This document shows positions 42,620 through 54,722 of a stretch of DNA of 64,000 nucleotides, one piece after another. Position numbers and translations under genes: made by a program. The DNA lies in assembly GCA_025175895.1 (NCBI GenBank), contig CM046000.1, forward strand, positions 43,188,720 through 43,252,719, given 5' to 3'. Origin of the DNA: Wurfbainia villosa (lineage: Eukaryota > Streptophyta > Magnoliopsida > Zingiberales > Zingiberaceae). The notes under the pieces are model-generated. The model had not been told where the DNA came from. It searched no databases and saw nothing but the letters and a program-made list of their open reading frames with translations. Positions within the stretch are counted from its first letter, which is position 1. Each line of letters begins with the position of its first letter.

Positions 42620-44818
42620 TGTTAGTAATATATGAGAGATGTCCTAAGGCAATCGCCTTATGTATGAACCATTTATATGATAAATGAAGATTCACTATTT
42701 GAGTATACATGTTTAATGTATTTGATTGGATCTTAAACTCATTTATTGAATGTCCACGATACGATTCACAGCATGAGAGAATTTGTGATTGGATCACAAC
42801 TAGTGAGTATCTCTACATGTGTAATTGTGATGTATCGGAATTATCCCTAGTCGATGAATTGATGGATTGGACACCATCAATTCTCACGAGACTACAGCAC
42901 GAGGTATACTCCTTGGTGTATCCAAGCGGTGATTCTCACCGGCCGGAGACATAGTGATGTCCGAGTTGATCGTGGATGCTAGTTATGGTAACTAGTTCAT
43001 TGGAGTGACCAAGTAAGACTTCATATGGTTCTCTGCATATATAGATATGTCAATGAAGTTCTTCTGTGGCTTAAGTGCGATGTTCCTTGACTTGACTTGC
43101 GGTATTCAAGTCATCTTGATCATGGAGACTTATGCTTTGACATCTTAAGCAAACATCTCTAAGGAGATGTGGACCCGGGATGATTGGGTATAAGTCAAAG
43201 TGATCAAAGGTGTTTGAATAGCCTATAAAGGATTCACCACTCCTTGCGAGGAGATGTATACCCATGGCCTCTCGTCGATTGTTACTAAAGTCTTTGGCCA
43301 AAGCATTACATGTTTAGAGTAAGGTACTGATACATGTGGAGTAACTAGAACTGTAGGACGAGGAAATGATACTTGGGCTAGGTGCGACGAGTCACCTAGT
43401 GGGACCGACACAATAGACCATGTCCTGAACCAAGTGGGTATAAGATGAGTGAAGGGAATGGGGCACGATTCATTCGAGCTGAAGGGTTAAAATAGTTCGG
43501 ATCAACCGTTGATCTTTTCTTAATTGGGGATCATGATGTACTACTAGGTGCCACTCATGATCGTTCTATAATTAATGGTTAATTATAGACGGCCAACATA
43601 AACCGAGAACCTATTTGGTCACACGCACAACGAGTGTAATCCAAAGGATTTAAAATGAGCTTGAGAATGAGATTCTCAGACCGAGAGAAACTATGTTTGG
43701 TTGGACCAAACATAAAGCGAGCATGAAATTGTTTCAGTCGCAATGGAAGCGTGGAGGGCTGCGTCTTATGAAGACGTAATGGATGGACCAAAATGGTTTG
43801 GTTCTAATCCAATGGATAAGAATAAACCAAAGGGTTTGGTTTATTTTAAACGAATGAACCAAAAGTTGGTTCGGTTCGTTTTAACTTAAAATAAACCATC
43901 ATGGTTTGGTTTATTTTAACTTATCTTAATGGAGCGGGTTAACGGGCTTTATGGATATGATCCATTAACCATTAAGAGAATTAGTTCTCTATAAAAGTGG
44001 GCTTAAAGGATTGTTAAACCCTAATCCAAAATCAAAACCCTAGCCTCCAAGGAGTTGCCGCCCAACCTGGTTGTGCCGCCCAAGCTCCTTGCCGCCCAGC
44101 TTGATTGTGCTGCCGTCAAGACCCTTGCCGGCGTCCAAGCTCCAGCCGGTGAACCTCCGGCGACCCTCCGGTGATCCCCTAAAAGGTTCGGCATCAAGGT
44201 GAGCTTTTGTCTCCTTGTTTTGGCCGGCGCCTATCTCCTCCACCAAGCTGTCCAGTTTTCTGGACAGCTTCTTCTCCTCTCGTCGGAGCGTCGTTTGGAC
44301 GACGGTTAGTGCTCCGACAGCGGCTAACATACCGGGGATTTGATCTCCGGTAATCCTCTGAGGTGGAGGACGAAGGATTCGTCAATCGGTTGACGAATAC
44401 CTCTCCGGAGAAGCAAGTCTTGAGGACTTGTTTTAGGTCCGAATTTGGATTCGGATCGTGATCATCTCTCGATCACGTCGTCTTCAACACGAGGCTAGTA
44501 ACCCGTACGAAGACGAAGCTCGTGGCTTGGCGAAGTCATCCCGAGGAGCTCGGCGTGGATACGGATAGAGACGATTCTTACGAGGATCGTTCCGGTTGAT
44601 GCCGTTCCCGCTACACGTCATACGAAAGGTATAACGTAGTTTAATTTCCTTTTATTGCAATTTTAATTTACGGTTATGTCTACACTTGTTGTAATAGCAT
44701 GCGTGTGTTGTGTGTGTTGTAATAAATAGGAGTATTTATTATTTTTATTGCTTCCGCTGTGCTCATGTTTACGAAACATGATCGAACACACACACGCCGC
44801 GGTGCCGGAAACCCAACA
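42620..44818 (+). repeat. Element E 3' LTR
   Basis: 2199 bp, partner of 35381-37577. Differences are mainly small indels, clustered at about 42860-42950 and 43320-43530, plus a GTGTGTTGT duplication near 44705. Confidence 0.95.
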
Positions 44819-44848
44819 GAAGTCTCTGGCCAGAGGAAATATGTTAAT
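44819..44848 (+). repeat. Old E' LTR, segment 2
   Basis: Short piece between E and LTR D2 that starts with the duplicated GAAGT and reads GTCTCTGGCCAGAGG. It matches GTCTTTGGCCAAAGC in the E LTR at about 36050. Confidence 0.8.
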
Positions 44849-46442
44849 TGTAGAGGACCGGATGTCGCGCTAGAGGAGGGGTGAATAGCAATTCGTCAAT
44901 TTCTTTGATGGAATTCGTCGTGCTTGTCTACATTCATTAGTAAGCAACAGAAATACAAGTACAAATACAATGCACACAACACAACATGACACACGGATTT
45001 TACATGGTTCGGAACCCTAGTTCCTACTCCATGATCGAGACTTAGTGAGCTCTAGTGATGCATACCACAACTAAATCTTCTCCTTCTCAGAAACAATCCA
45101 GAGGTGGAGAAACCTCTTACAATAGAGCTTACAACAATAACAATCAAATACAAGATGTAAATGAAATGAAGAAACAAGAACACTTTACACAAATGCCTTT
45201 GCTTGATTGCTTGTTTTGGTTGTGTTGGAGAATCCCTAGAAGGTTGTAATGCAACAACACTTTGCCTTCATTTTCTCCAAGAACCGACGCACAAAAACAT
45301 CCATAAGCCTCCTTCTTATAAGCCACTGCGAAGCCTTCAATGTCCTCTGTCAGCACTCACGATTTCGAATGTTGAAGCACAACAGTTGCTTCACCAATCT
45401 AGGCACCACCTCGACTAATACCCTAGTCGAGGCATTAGTCGAGTTTGCCTTGTTTCTGATCGGCTGTTTTCATACCTGTTCTAGAACCAGTTGAGGTGTG
45501 AATTGAGTGATCTAATCAAGGTGCCGCCTCGACTAGCCATTAGTCAAGGTGCTGGTCGAGTGCGCCTCGCTTCTGTGCCTCCATCCAGAACGACCAATCG
45601 AGGCGCCAGTCAAGTGGTCTAGTCGAGGTGCCACTTTGACTAGCCTCTAGTCGAAGCATTGGTCAAGTTCTTCCATAGCACTATCTCGACTTTCCAAGTC
45701 CCACCGCTCGACTCCATCTTACCAGTTGTGGTGCCGCCTCGACTATAGCCCAATCGAGGCGCTGGTTGAGGTTACCTTGCTTCTGTTTGCCTACAAATGA
45801 AGCCCAATCGACTGTTATACCTCAACACTGAGGTTTAACACCCCAAGTATGATCCCTTTATACTTGATACTCACCCAAGATCTAGACCTAAGCCTTCAAC
45901 CCACTTTCATCATCCTCACGCTTCTCGGATCCCTCGAGTCTGTGACTCTTCATCCTTACGCTAGCTTTCAAATGGTTTTATCGGCTATCGTCATGCTCTC
46001 GGGTCTACCTTTGCCAAGAGGCCACGCCTTCGGGACTTTACTGCCAAGACTCCTCATCTGAGACTTCATTTGCCAAGACTCCTCGTCCGGGACTTCACTG
46101 CCAAGACTCCCCGTCTGGGACTTCCCTCGCCAACTCCCCGTTGGTCTTTCCAACACCAAGTGTCCAGTTTCTTTTGACCGACTTAGATTTTCCCTTGCCA
46201 AGTATCCATACTTAGACTTTTCCTTTCCGAGTCACTGTACTTAGACTTATCCACACCAAGTGTCCGATCAACCTTGACCAACTTGGATTTCTCCAATAAT
46301 CTCTCTCATATGACCTTGGATGTCTCATATCATCCACTAGTCATATGGTCAAACTATATTGTAAACTATTGTCGAACATCAAAACCCTACTCGAGTCTCA
46401 CTCAAGTCTGGTCAATCACGACCTGGGTCAATTACACCAACA
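44849..46442 (-). mobile_element. LTR D2, solo, TSD TTAAT/TTAAG
   Basis: 1594 bp bounded by TGTAGAGGACCGGATG and ATTACACCAACA, flanked by TTAAT (44844-44848) and TTAAG (46443-46447), one mismatch. Related to LTR D and the H LTR. It has a block rich in CTCGACTAG/CTAGTCGAG words (45405-45800) and a minisatellite with GCCAAGACTCC and GGGACTTC units (46010-46140). No interior is left. Confidence 0.88.
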
Positions 46443-47254
46443 TTAAGAAGATGGTCTTCTTGGAAACATGTAGGAGTAACTTGAATCCATAGGATAAGGA
46501 AGCTAACTTAGGCTAGGTGTGACGTAGTCAGCCTAGTGGGGACGAACACATAGACCATGTCCTGAACCAAGTGGGTATAGGATGAGTGAAAGGAATAAGG
46601 CACGAACAACTGAAGTTGCTAAAAGGTTCAAAAATATTTTGGAGTCGATTTAAGACTTTCTAGTCAATTGGGAGTCATGATGCACTGCTAGGTGCCACTC
46701 ATGATCTGTTCATAATTAAGGGTTTAATTATGAATGACCAACATAGCCGAGAACCTATTGGGTCACATGCAATACGAATGATATAGAGACATGAAACAAG
46801 TCTGAGAATGAGATTCTCAGTGAGAGAAGATGTATCTTGTTTGACCAGGCCAAGAAGGTGCAAAACAGAGTCTATGGAACCTCCTATGGCCTTGTCGGAT
46901 TAGCACGACCATATCACACCTAAACGAAGTCAAACGGACCATACAAAGCCTCATACGACCGTGCCCAACCAGGCACAGACCGTGCTTAGCTCTGGCCAAA
47001 ATAGCCAAAGCCTGGGCTATGCTCAGAAGGACACACGACTAGCCGTGTGTCCTGGTACGACTGTGCCTTCTAGCACAACTGGTCATGTGTAAGACACATG
47101 ATCGTGTCGCGGCTCTACCGTTTTTGGAAATTTCTCTTATGAAAATTTCTTGGGTTGTTCTTACCTTAATTATGGGATAGTTATGGTAAGATAGGTTTCG
47201 TTTAAGCCTCCTAAGATGCCATAATCAAGAGATCTATAAATAGATCCCTTGAAA
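46443..47254 (+). repeat. Old E' LTR, segment 3
   Basis: Resumes the E' LTR. 46450-46830 aligns with 36070-36440 of E (GACCATGTCCTGAACCAAGT and GAGAATGAGATTCTCAG). From about 46860 it no longer resembles E and has CACGACCGTG-like words at 46900-47110. Ends in TGAAA (47250-47254), the target duplication of A2. Confidence 0.85.
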
Positions 47255-49188
47255 TGAAGGTTTTTTGCTTATCGAGTCCGTGAGGGGAAACTTTGCTTCC
47301 CACTTCACCTCAGTAGCTTGTCCATGGCGATCCCTTCGATGTCCCAGGATTAAAAAAAATTTAATCCTAGACAAAAGTGATTGCCCAAACCACCAAGTCA
47401 TCGTCGTGCTATTCGTTTAGAGAGGTCACTTGAACAAACTAGTTGTTCAAGCGACCATCCTCTATTCCATGAGTAGCCACGGAATAGACGATGTCCGGAT
47501 CACCGATTTTTGTGTTTATACTCGGGATCCAAGTATTATTTAGCCATTTACAGATTTATAACATGCTTATAATTGAAAAACAAAAACAAGCAACAAACAA
47601 AAGAAGAAAATAGAATAGGTATACCTCTCGATCTTCTAATGTATGACCTTCCTCCTTTTGGACGTCGTGTGGGCGACGATCCACCAAAAGTCGAAGCTCC
47701 TAGATCGCAAATCTTCTTTCCTTGCTCTTCCAAAGCAAGAGGAAGAATAGAAACAAGGTTTTTCTCCTCACTAGAAACAACCAACAAGGAACCAAAACTT
47801 TCCTTGCCGCCGGCCAACTAGATGAAGGAGAAGATGGTGGAAAACAAATAAGACACCAAGGGAAGCCCTATATCTTGTTTCCACCACCTAAGGAGAGGGA
47901 GAAGGGAGCTTTTGGGCGCCGGCCAAGGGCTGGGAAGGGCCTGGAAACCTGCTGGACGTTGGCCACAAGACAAGGAAGAAGAAAGGAAACCTTGCCTTAT
48001 TTGGTGCCGCCCTAGCCTCCAAACCCTAACCCTAATCCTAATCCTATCTCAACTAGGATTCCCTTCTCTTGCCGCCCAAGCCTTGCTCTCTTCAATTGTT
48101 CCACACCAACTCCCTTGACATCCTTTTATAGAGTTAGGGATAAGTCATGAATTAATCTCATCCATTGGTTCTAGGGATTTAATCTCAACCGTCGGATCTA
48201 GAGATTTAATCTCAACCGTCGGATCTTAGAGATTTAATCTCTACCTATGGATCTTAGAGTTTTGTTTCTATCCATTGGATCTAAGCTTCATGAGGTGTTA
48301 ATAGGCTACATTAGGGACCATGAGGAGGAGTTGGGTCTTGGCCACCCATAGATCAAGCCCACATAAAGTCCGATCCACTAATGATGATCCAATCCACTAA
48401 AGGTTCATCATTGATCTACCTCACCAACCCCCATATGATAATATGGGCTCCTTATATTATTTGTACATTTTCTCCCCATGTTTAAGATCTCGAATGTCCG
48501 TCGATTAATTAATTTACTGACCATTAATTAATCAACATCTAACTCCTTGAGTAGTACCACTCAACCTTTTCATCATGCCGGACCAAGTCCACCTGCAGGG
48601 TTTACATGATGAACCTTATGAGCTCCTCAAGGGGACATCATCATCCTAATATATAGGACACGATTTCCTCCTATAATCAATGGCACATCATATAAATAAT
48701 ATCATCTCCCAACTTACCGAGCCTATCGATTTAATCTATAAATCTTGCCCATTGGTAAATCAAAGAGATGAGTAGTAAGTATATGTGCCCGTTATTATAT
48801 CGGGATTAAGAGCATGTACTAAATAATATCTGAGGTCCGATTCGATTATGTAGTCAGCAATAAATCGAATCACCTCTAGGTCGGTCCTGCTCAATACACA
48901 CAAAGTGCACTAGTGTGATTCTATGGTCAAGACAAACCAATACCAAATCACACTACAACCATTCCGATGGTTTGTCCAAAGCCATCTCGGTTGTGAGCCT
49001 TTACTTATACTTTTCAAGGGGCCGATAACATGTTCTCCTGTGTGACACCACACACCATATTATCTACAATGTAAAGTATTAGACAATATTGCATAACAAT
49101 AAAAATATGCAAACAATGATCATGTGATTCTTATTTTAAAATAAAGATGTTCATACAAAAGATAGACTTTTCAGTATACATCCCTACA
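47255..49188 (-). repeat. A2 3' LTR
   Basis: 1934-bp complete family-A LTR (plus-strand ends TGAAGGTTTT and CCCTACA). Tandem repeat block about 48150-48260, reverse TATA at 48124-48129. Confidence 0.94.
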
Positions 49189-49199
49189 ATCTCCCACTT
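49189..49199 (-). other. A2 polypurine tract
   Basis: Minus strand AAGTGGGAGAT next to the 3' LTR. Confidence 0.88.
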
Positions 49200-49326
49200 A
49201 TACTAAAAGACTATGTTGTCCTCAAAGTGTCATACATCTGATCCCCATTCCCTCCACATGCCTATCAAAGCTTTCTCTAGAAGGGCCTTAGTGAAAAGGG
49301 TCTACCAGGTCATCCTCTAATGCAAT

Positions 49327-51407
49327 CTAGGCGATAGTAACTTCTACCTTTTTTACGATTTCTCGTATCAGGTGGTACTTGCGCTCTATGTTTTTACTAG
49401 CCTTATGGGCTCGTGGTTCTTTCGAGTTTGCAACTGCACCACTATTATCACAATAAATTGTGATAGTTCTGGGCAAACCAGGAATCACATCCAAGTCCAT
49501 CAGGAAGTTCCTAAGCCACACAGCTTCTTTGGCCGCCTCAGAGGCTGCCATATACTCAGCTTCCATGGTGGAGTCTGCCACACATTTCTGCTGGACACTC
49601 CTCCATATAATGGCTCCACCTCCCAAAGTAAACACAAAACCTGAGGTAGACTTACTGTTATCCCTATCTGATTGGAAGTCGCAATCCATGTAACCCACAG
49701 GGAGTAATTGGTCTGCCCGGTAAACCAGCATATAATCCCTAGTCCTTCTCAGGTACTTCAATATATGCTTTACCGCAGTCCAATGTCCTCTCCCGATTAC
49801 TCGATATCCACGACCATGCCCACGAAAGCGTATATCTGTCTCACATAAAGCATCGCATACATGAGGCTTCCTATCGTCAAGCATAAGGAACCACCTTCAT
49901 CTCCCTTTATTCTCATGATTTAGACACATATGCCAATATCTCCACAAGTCATGGCATGTAAAATAGAGATCTAGGCAGCAATACGTAAACTGAAGCTAAA
50001 ATGCTCCATAATCGTGTCTATGTATGAAGCTTGGGATAAGCACAACATCCTTTTCCTGCGATCCTTTATAACCTTGATCCCAAGGATGTGTCCCACCTCT
50101 CCCAAGTCCTTCATATCAAACTGTTTGGACAACCATACCCTTACGTCCGATAACACCTTGATATTGTTGCCAATCAACAAAATGTCATCTACGTATAGTA
50201 CAAGAAATACCACTACGTTTCCGTCACATCTCTTGTATACACAAGACTCATCTGGACTTTGAATAAATCCATAAGACTGGATCACCTCATCAAAGTGGAT
50301 GTTCCAAGACCTCGAAGCTTGCTTCAATCAATAAATGGACCGATTAAGCTTACATACAAGATGCTCTTTGCCCTTAGCAATGAATCCCTCTGGTTGCTTC
50401 ATGTCGATGTTTTCCTCAAGACTTCCATTAAGGAAAGATGTCTTGACATCCATCTGCCACACCTCATAATCCATATGAGCTGCTATGCATAAGAGAATCC
50501 GGATAGACTTAAGCATGGCTACCGGAGAAAAGGTCTCCTCATAATCGATACCCTCTTTCTGAGTATACCCCTTCGCAACATGCCTCGCTTTGAAGGTCTC
50601 AACCTTCCCATCTATTGTTGGGAGTATGGGGAATACAATCAAAGTCCCACATTGGTAAGACATGGAAAAGATCATGTGCTTATAAGAAAAAAGATATCTC
50701 CATTGGTGTGAGGCCTTTTGGGTAAAAGCCCAAAAATAAAACCATGAGGGTCTAGGCCCAAAGTGGACAATATCATGTCATTGTGGAGATATGTGGATCT
50801 TATATGCACTAACAATTGGTATCAGAGCCATGGTCCATGTCAAGCCATGAACCTCGAACGAAGGAAGTTGAGCTCCCACGTCCGGATCAAGAGAACCAGA
50901 CATCAGGAAGGAAGTCTAGTTGGGTCGGGGGGACCGAACAACTGGCAGGAAGTCCTGGTGTGTTGAAGATCGGACATCAAGCAGAGAAAATCCTTTGAGG
51001 AGGGATAGGCTTGAGGGGGGGATTGTTGGGAGTATGGGGAATACAATCAAAGTCCCACATTGGTAAGACATGGAAAAGATCATGTGCTTATAAGAAAAAA
51101 GATATCTCCATTGGTGTGAGGCCTTTTGGGTAAAAGCCCAAAAATAAAACCATGAGGGTCTAGGCCCAAAGTGGACAATATCATGTCATTGTGGAGATAT
51201 GTGGATCTTATATGCACTAACATCTATTCCTCTCTTTCTCTTGTAGATCCACTTGCATCCAATGGTTTTTACACCATCGGGTGGTTCTACTAGCTCGCAG
51301 ACCTGATTTGAATCCATAGATTCAATCTCAGCATTCATTGCACTTTGCCAAGATACTGCATCTATATCTTGGATTGCCTCGTCGTATGTCCAGGGATCAG
51401 GTTAATG
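49327..51407 (-). pseudogene. A2 reverse transcriptase-RNase H, split by TRIM
   Basis: Minus strand. The RT fingers region (GCKWIYKRKRGI, about 51290-51228) is cut by the TRIM at 51222 and resumes at 50615 with DGKVETFKARHVAKGYTQ. WQMDVKTSFLNGSLEENI follows. A TGA replaces a Gly codon at about 50325 in RSIY-LKQASRSW. Catalytic YVDDILLIGN is at about 50190. Sequence is disturbed at 49880-49980. RNase H (49884-49327) has the STMEAEYMAAS and YCDNSGAVANSKEPRAHK motifs, with CDF in place of the first-acid SDF motif. Confidence 0.9.
50616..51222 (+). mobile_element. TRIM element, TSD TCTAT
   Basis: Terminal-repeat retrotransposon in miniature of 607 bp. It has two 199-bp LTRs (50616-50814 and 51024-51222) that appear identical, a 209-bp interior with primer site TGGTATCAGAGCCATGG at 50817 and a polypurine tract (GAGGGGGGGATT) at 51012-51023, flanked by TCTAT at 50611-50615 and 51223-51227. 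No coding capacity; it must use proteins from other elements. The interior has 1-2 units of a GGAAGTCC..TTGGGTCGGG minisatellite. It lies antisense to A2. Identical LTRs suggest a very recent insertion. Confidence 0.97.
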
Positions 51408-52455
51408 TTACCCTGGGACCAAATCAGAAGATTCTCCCAAGAACATGAATCTATCAGGCTGTCTCACAACCCTCCCACTACGACGAGGTATCACCTGTGT
51501 ATCCTCTGTGACACGCGGTGCAGTGACATGTGGTATATCCTCTTGTACCGGTGGTACTAAAGAAGTGACTTCCCCTTTTAACTCCTCCAGAACAATTTTA
51601 CTCTTGGGCTTGTGGCTCATCACATAGTCTTCCTCTAGAAATCTGGCGTTCGTGCTAACGATCACCCTCTGATCTCTAGGACTATAAAACAAGCCACCCT
51701 TCGTTCCTCTAGGATAGCCAACGAACAAGCATACTTCTGTACGAGGTTCTAACTTACCAGCATCTGCCTTCAGCACATATGCTGGACTCCCCATTTCCAA
51801 ATATGTCTTAGACTAGGCTTTCGCCCAGTCCACAATTCTGTGGGAGTAGAAGACACTGATTTAGATGGAACCAAGTTCATAATGTACACCGCCGTATCTA
51901 GAGCATATCCCCAGAACGAATCTGGCAAGTTAGAATAACTCATCATCAATCTAACTATCTCCATAAGAATCCTATTTCTTCGCTCTGCTACACCGTTCTG
52001 CTGGGGTGTGCCAGGTGCAGTCAATTGGGATTGAATCCCATCTTCTGATAAGTAGTTCCTAAACTTTCTCAAGAGGTACTCACCACCACGATCAAATTGT
52101 AGTGTCATCCATATCTTGAATAATCGTCTATGAAAGAGATGAAATATTCAAGAGCACCTCTTGCCTGGATAGTCATAGGACCACACAAATCAGAATGAAC
52201 CATTTCTAACACATCTTTGGCTCTATACCCCTTTGCCTTAAAAGGCCTCTTGGTCATCTTACCCTCCAAGCAAGATTCGCAGGTTGGGAGATCCTCCACC
52301 ACTAATGAACCCAAAGGTCCATCAGCTATCAACCTTTGAATTCTACTTAGGTTATTATGACCAAGCCTAAGATGCCAAAGATATGTTTGGTTAATCATCG
52401 AAGGTTCTTTTCTCTTATTGAAATTAGAAGATGAGTTTTTAACTTCAATTTGCAT
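51408..52455 (-). pseudogene. A2 GAG-pre-integrase and deleted integrase
   Basis: The frame 52455-52105 has WHLRLGHNNLSRIQRL, CESCLEGKMTKRPF and HSDLCGP, and breaks after DDYSRYG at about 52117. The next frame starts at FDRGGEYL, so the same roughly 33-residue core segment as in A1 is missing. GTPQQNGVAERRN is intact here. At about 51795 the IWGSPA motif needs a one-base shift, again as in A1. The last part, 51800-51408, ends with RRSGRVVRQPDRFMF. Confidence 0.88.
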
Positions 52456-52639
52456 CGTGGGAGGTTGTGGTTCAAATTTCCTATCAATGTACCTGAACAG
52501 ATATTCTCCCTATTCCTTTTTATAACAGCTCTTGTCATTAAAAGAAATAGAATATCCATCCATAAACAATTTAGAAACTGAAACTAAGTTCTTTCTAAAT
52601 AAAGGTACATAAATGGAATTTTCCAGAACCTAGGTTTTA

Positions 52640-53095
52640 TTTTTCTCAAGAGACAAATAAAACTTCTCCCCCTACAATAGCCTCCATCTTCATGGCATTG
52701 CCCAAGTAAATGGTAATCTCCCCTTTAGCTAGTCGTCGGGTTTCCTGGAACCCCTGCAAAGTGTTGCAGACATGATTAGTGGCTCTCGTATCTACACACC
52801 AGGTGCCGGTAGATAACACCGCTAATCATGTTTCAACGACTAGTCAAAGGATATATCTTTTTTCTGCTTTGGATTGGGACAGTCCTTCTTCCAATGTCCA
52901 TCCTGCTTGCAAGTGAAGTACTTGCCTTACGACATCTTCACTCCTCCCTAAGATCCTCCCACCACCTTTGCTCCTCCTTGTTTCACCTTCTTCTTGCCTT
53001 TCAGTTTAGAAGTAGAAACCTTTTTGAGCAACCATGGCTTGAGGACACTCTTCGAAGAGTGTATACTTGTACTCCTTAGCTGATAAGACAATATC
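52640..53095 (-). pseudogene. A2 gag tail and protease remnant
   Basis: Minus-strand words in shifting frames: EYKYALFEECPQAMVAQK, zinc knuckle YFTCKQDGHWKKDC (first Cys lost, as in A1), and the protease site CVDTRATNHVCN, in which DTG has become DTR, so the protease would be dead. No upstream gag core. Confidence 0.78.
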
Positions 53096-54219
53096 TAGAT
53101 TCTTTTCCAATCAACATTATTTGGGTACAGTAAGTTTATTTTCTTTAGTATCATAGTAAGTGGACTGAAAGTCATTTTTGAAAATCCTAAGAATCACATA
53201 GATCATTACTGTAGATTTCAAAAAAATTATTGATTCCTCAAACAATAAAATTTCAAAATCAACCAACACCTCAAAACACCGAGAATATCGTATGCCACGA
53301 TAGTGTGGACGTATACGAATTCTACATTTGTAAGAGGAGGTTTTACCCATTAATTTTACTATCTTGTCAACCTAAATTTTTGACAAGTAAAATTAATAGT
53401 TGGTTTCTCTTCGACCATACAAATAAAAGCAGTGACTCAGATGGGGAGGATACTTATATTTGTATCTAAGTGTTCACCATTACTCGGTACCAAGGTAATT
53501 ATCTCGGGATATGTGCCTTATGATGGGCAAGTACACACGCTCCTTAATAATTTCCTATAACCATATTCGACCCTGTGATCCACAAACAAACTCATCCGAT
53601 GGGGAGGAAGGCACTCAGAGTCGATGCGCAAGTTTGCTTGCATCACATGTCAAATCGTAATGGAGGCCATGGGAATTTATAAAAATATCCCTCTCCCACT
53701 TAGTAATTTGAAAATGAGGAATTTTCTAGCCTACGACATGCATATAAAAAAAAGCAATAAATATGAAAAATAAATTATTTTCTAACTATTATGGCTTTTG
53801 TCTTCAATATAATTCCCGTCGCATCGCCATCTCGTCCGCTCCTCCTACGCCATGTACGAGCCATCCGGAGATCCGAGCCGAGACTAAAACCTATTTTATT
53901 TTACATCCATCGATCCTATACTCCACAAGGGAGTGTACATGAAATCTAGATCGAAAGTAAAATAAAATAAAGAGCGGCTAAACAATTCCGTATTTAATTT
54001 ACCAAAAACTAAATACTAGCCTCGTCAACCCCGAGGATTCAACAAAATAAATATTTACACACATACAATCACATACACACATATGACCATAATAGTCGGA
54101 TCTTATGCCTGCAACCAAAGAGTTAAACTATGCATATCCTACTATTATCCGGCACATATAATATATGAAAAAGTGCATACAAAATAACCGAATCCTAAAC
54201 ACACAAAACCGGAAACCTT
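53096..54219 (-). other. A2 leader with inverted repeat and empty B site
   Basis: Noncoding leader matching A1. Inverted repeat arms 53349-53370 and 53380-53397. At about 53585-53615 the reverse complement of GATGAGTTTGTTTGTGGATC shows the unoccupied target that element B used in A1. Confidence 0.75.
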
Positions 54220-54232
54220 GGCTCTGATACCA
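54220..54232 (-). other. A2 primer binding site
   Basis: Minus strand TGGTATCAGAGCC, two bases from the LTR edge at 54235. Confidence 0.9.
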
Positions 54233-54234
54233 AT

Positions 54235-54722
54235 TGAAAGTGCCTATAAGATTTATATATCTCCACAATGGTATGATATTGTCCACTTTGGGCCAAAGCC
54301 CTCATGGTTTTATTTTTGGGCTTTACCCAAAAGGCCTCATACCAATGGAGATATCTTTTCATCTTATAAGCACATGATCTTTTCCATGTCTTACCAATGT
54401 GGGACTTTGATTGTATTCCAAATACTCCAACAATCTCCCCCTCAAACGAAGGACCACATTGACCCCCATCAAGCCTATCCGTCCTCAGTCCTCTGCTTGA
54501 TGTCCGATCCTCAACCCACCAGGACTTCCTGCCAACTGTCTGGTCCTCCTGACCTAGTTGGACTTCCTACCAGTTGTCCATCCCTTCTGGCCCAATTGGA
54601 CTTCCTGCCAGTTGTTCGGTCCTCCCGACCTAACTGGACTTCCTGCCTGGTGTCTGGTTCTCTTGAGCCAGACATGGGAGCTCAACTTCCTTCGTTCGAG
54701 GTTCATGGCTTGACATGGATCA
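54235..54722 (-). mobile_element. TRIM-derived segment at the primer side of the A2 5' LTR
   Basis: 54235-54432 is a 198-bp TRIM LTR (diverged from 50616-50814), followed by its polypurine tract (reverse CTCCCCCTC) and about 290 bp of TRIM interior with at least three minisatellite units. The interior stops about 20 bases short of the TRIM primer site and joins family-A LTR sequence within GGATCATG at 54717-54724 (GGACCATG in both parents). The TRIM LTR end lies exactly where the A LTR should meet the primer site. Confidence 0.85.

Larger units (their letters stand above)
35381..44818 (+). mobile_element. Copia element E, full length, TSD GAAGT
   Basis: 9438 bp with LTRs 35381-37577 and 42620-44818, primer site 37579-37591, long leader, gag, protease, integrase, RT, RNase H and polypurine tract in standard copia order, flanked by GAAGT (35376-35380, 44819-44823). 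It is inserted in the LTR of its older relative E'. The LTRs are almost identical apart from small indels, pointing to a recent insertion, yet the coding frames are already broken in at least four places. Confidence 0.96.
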
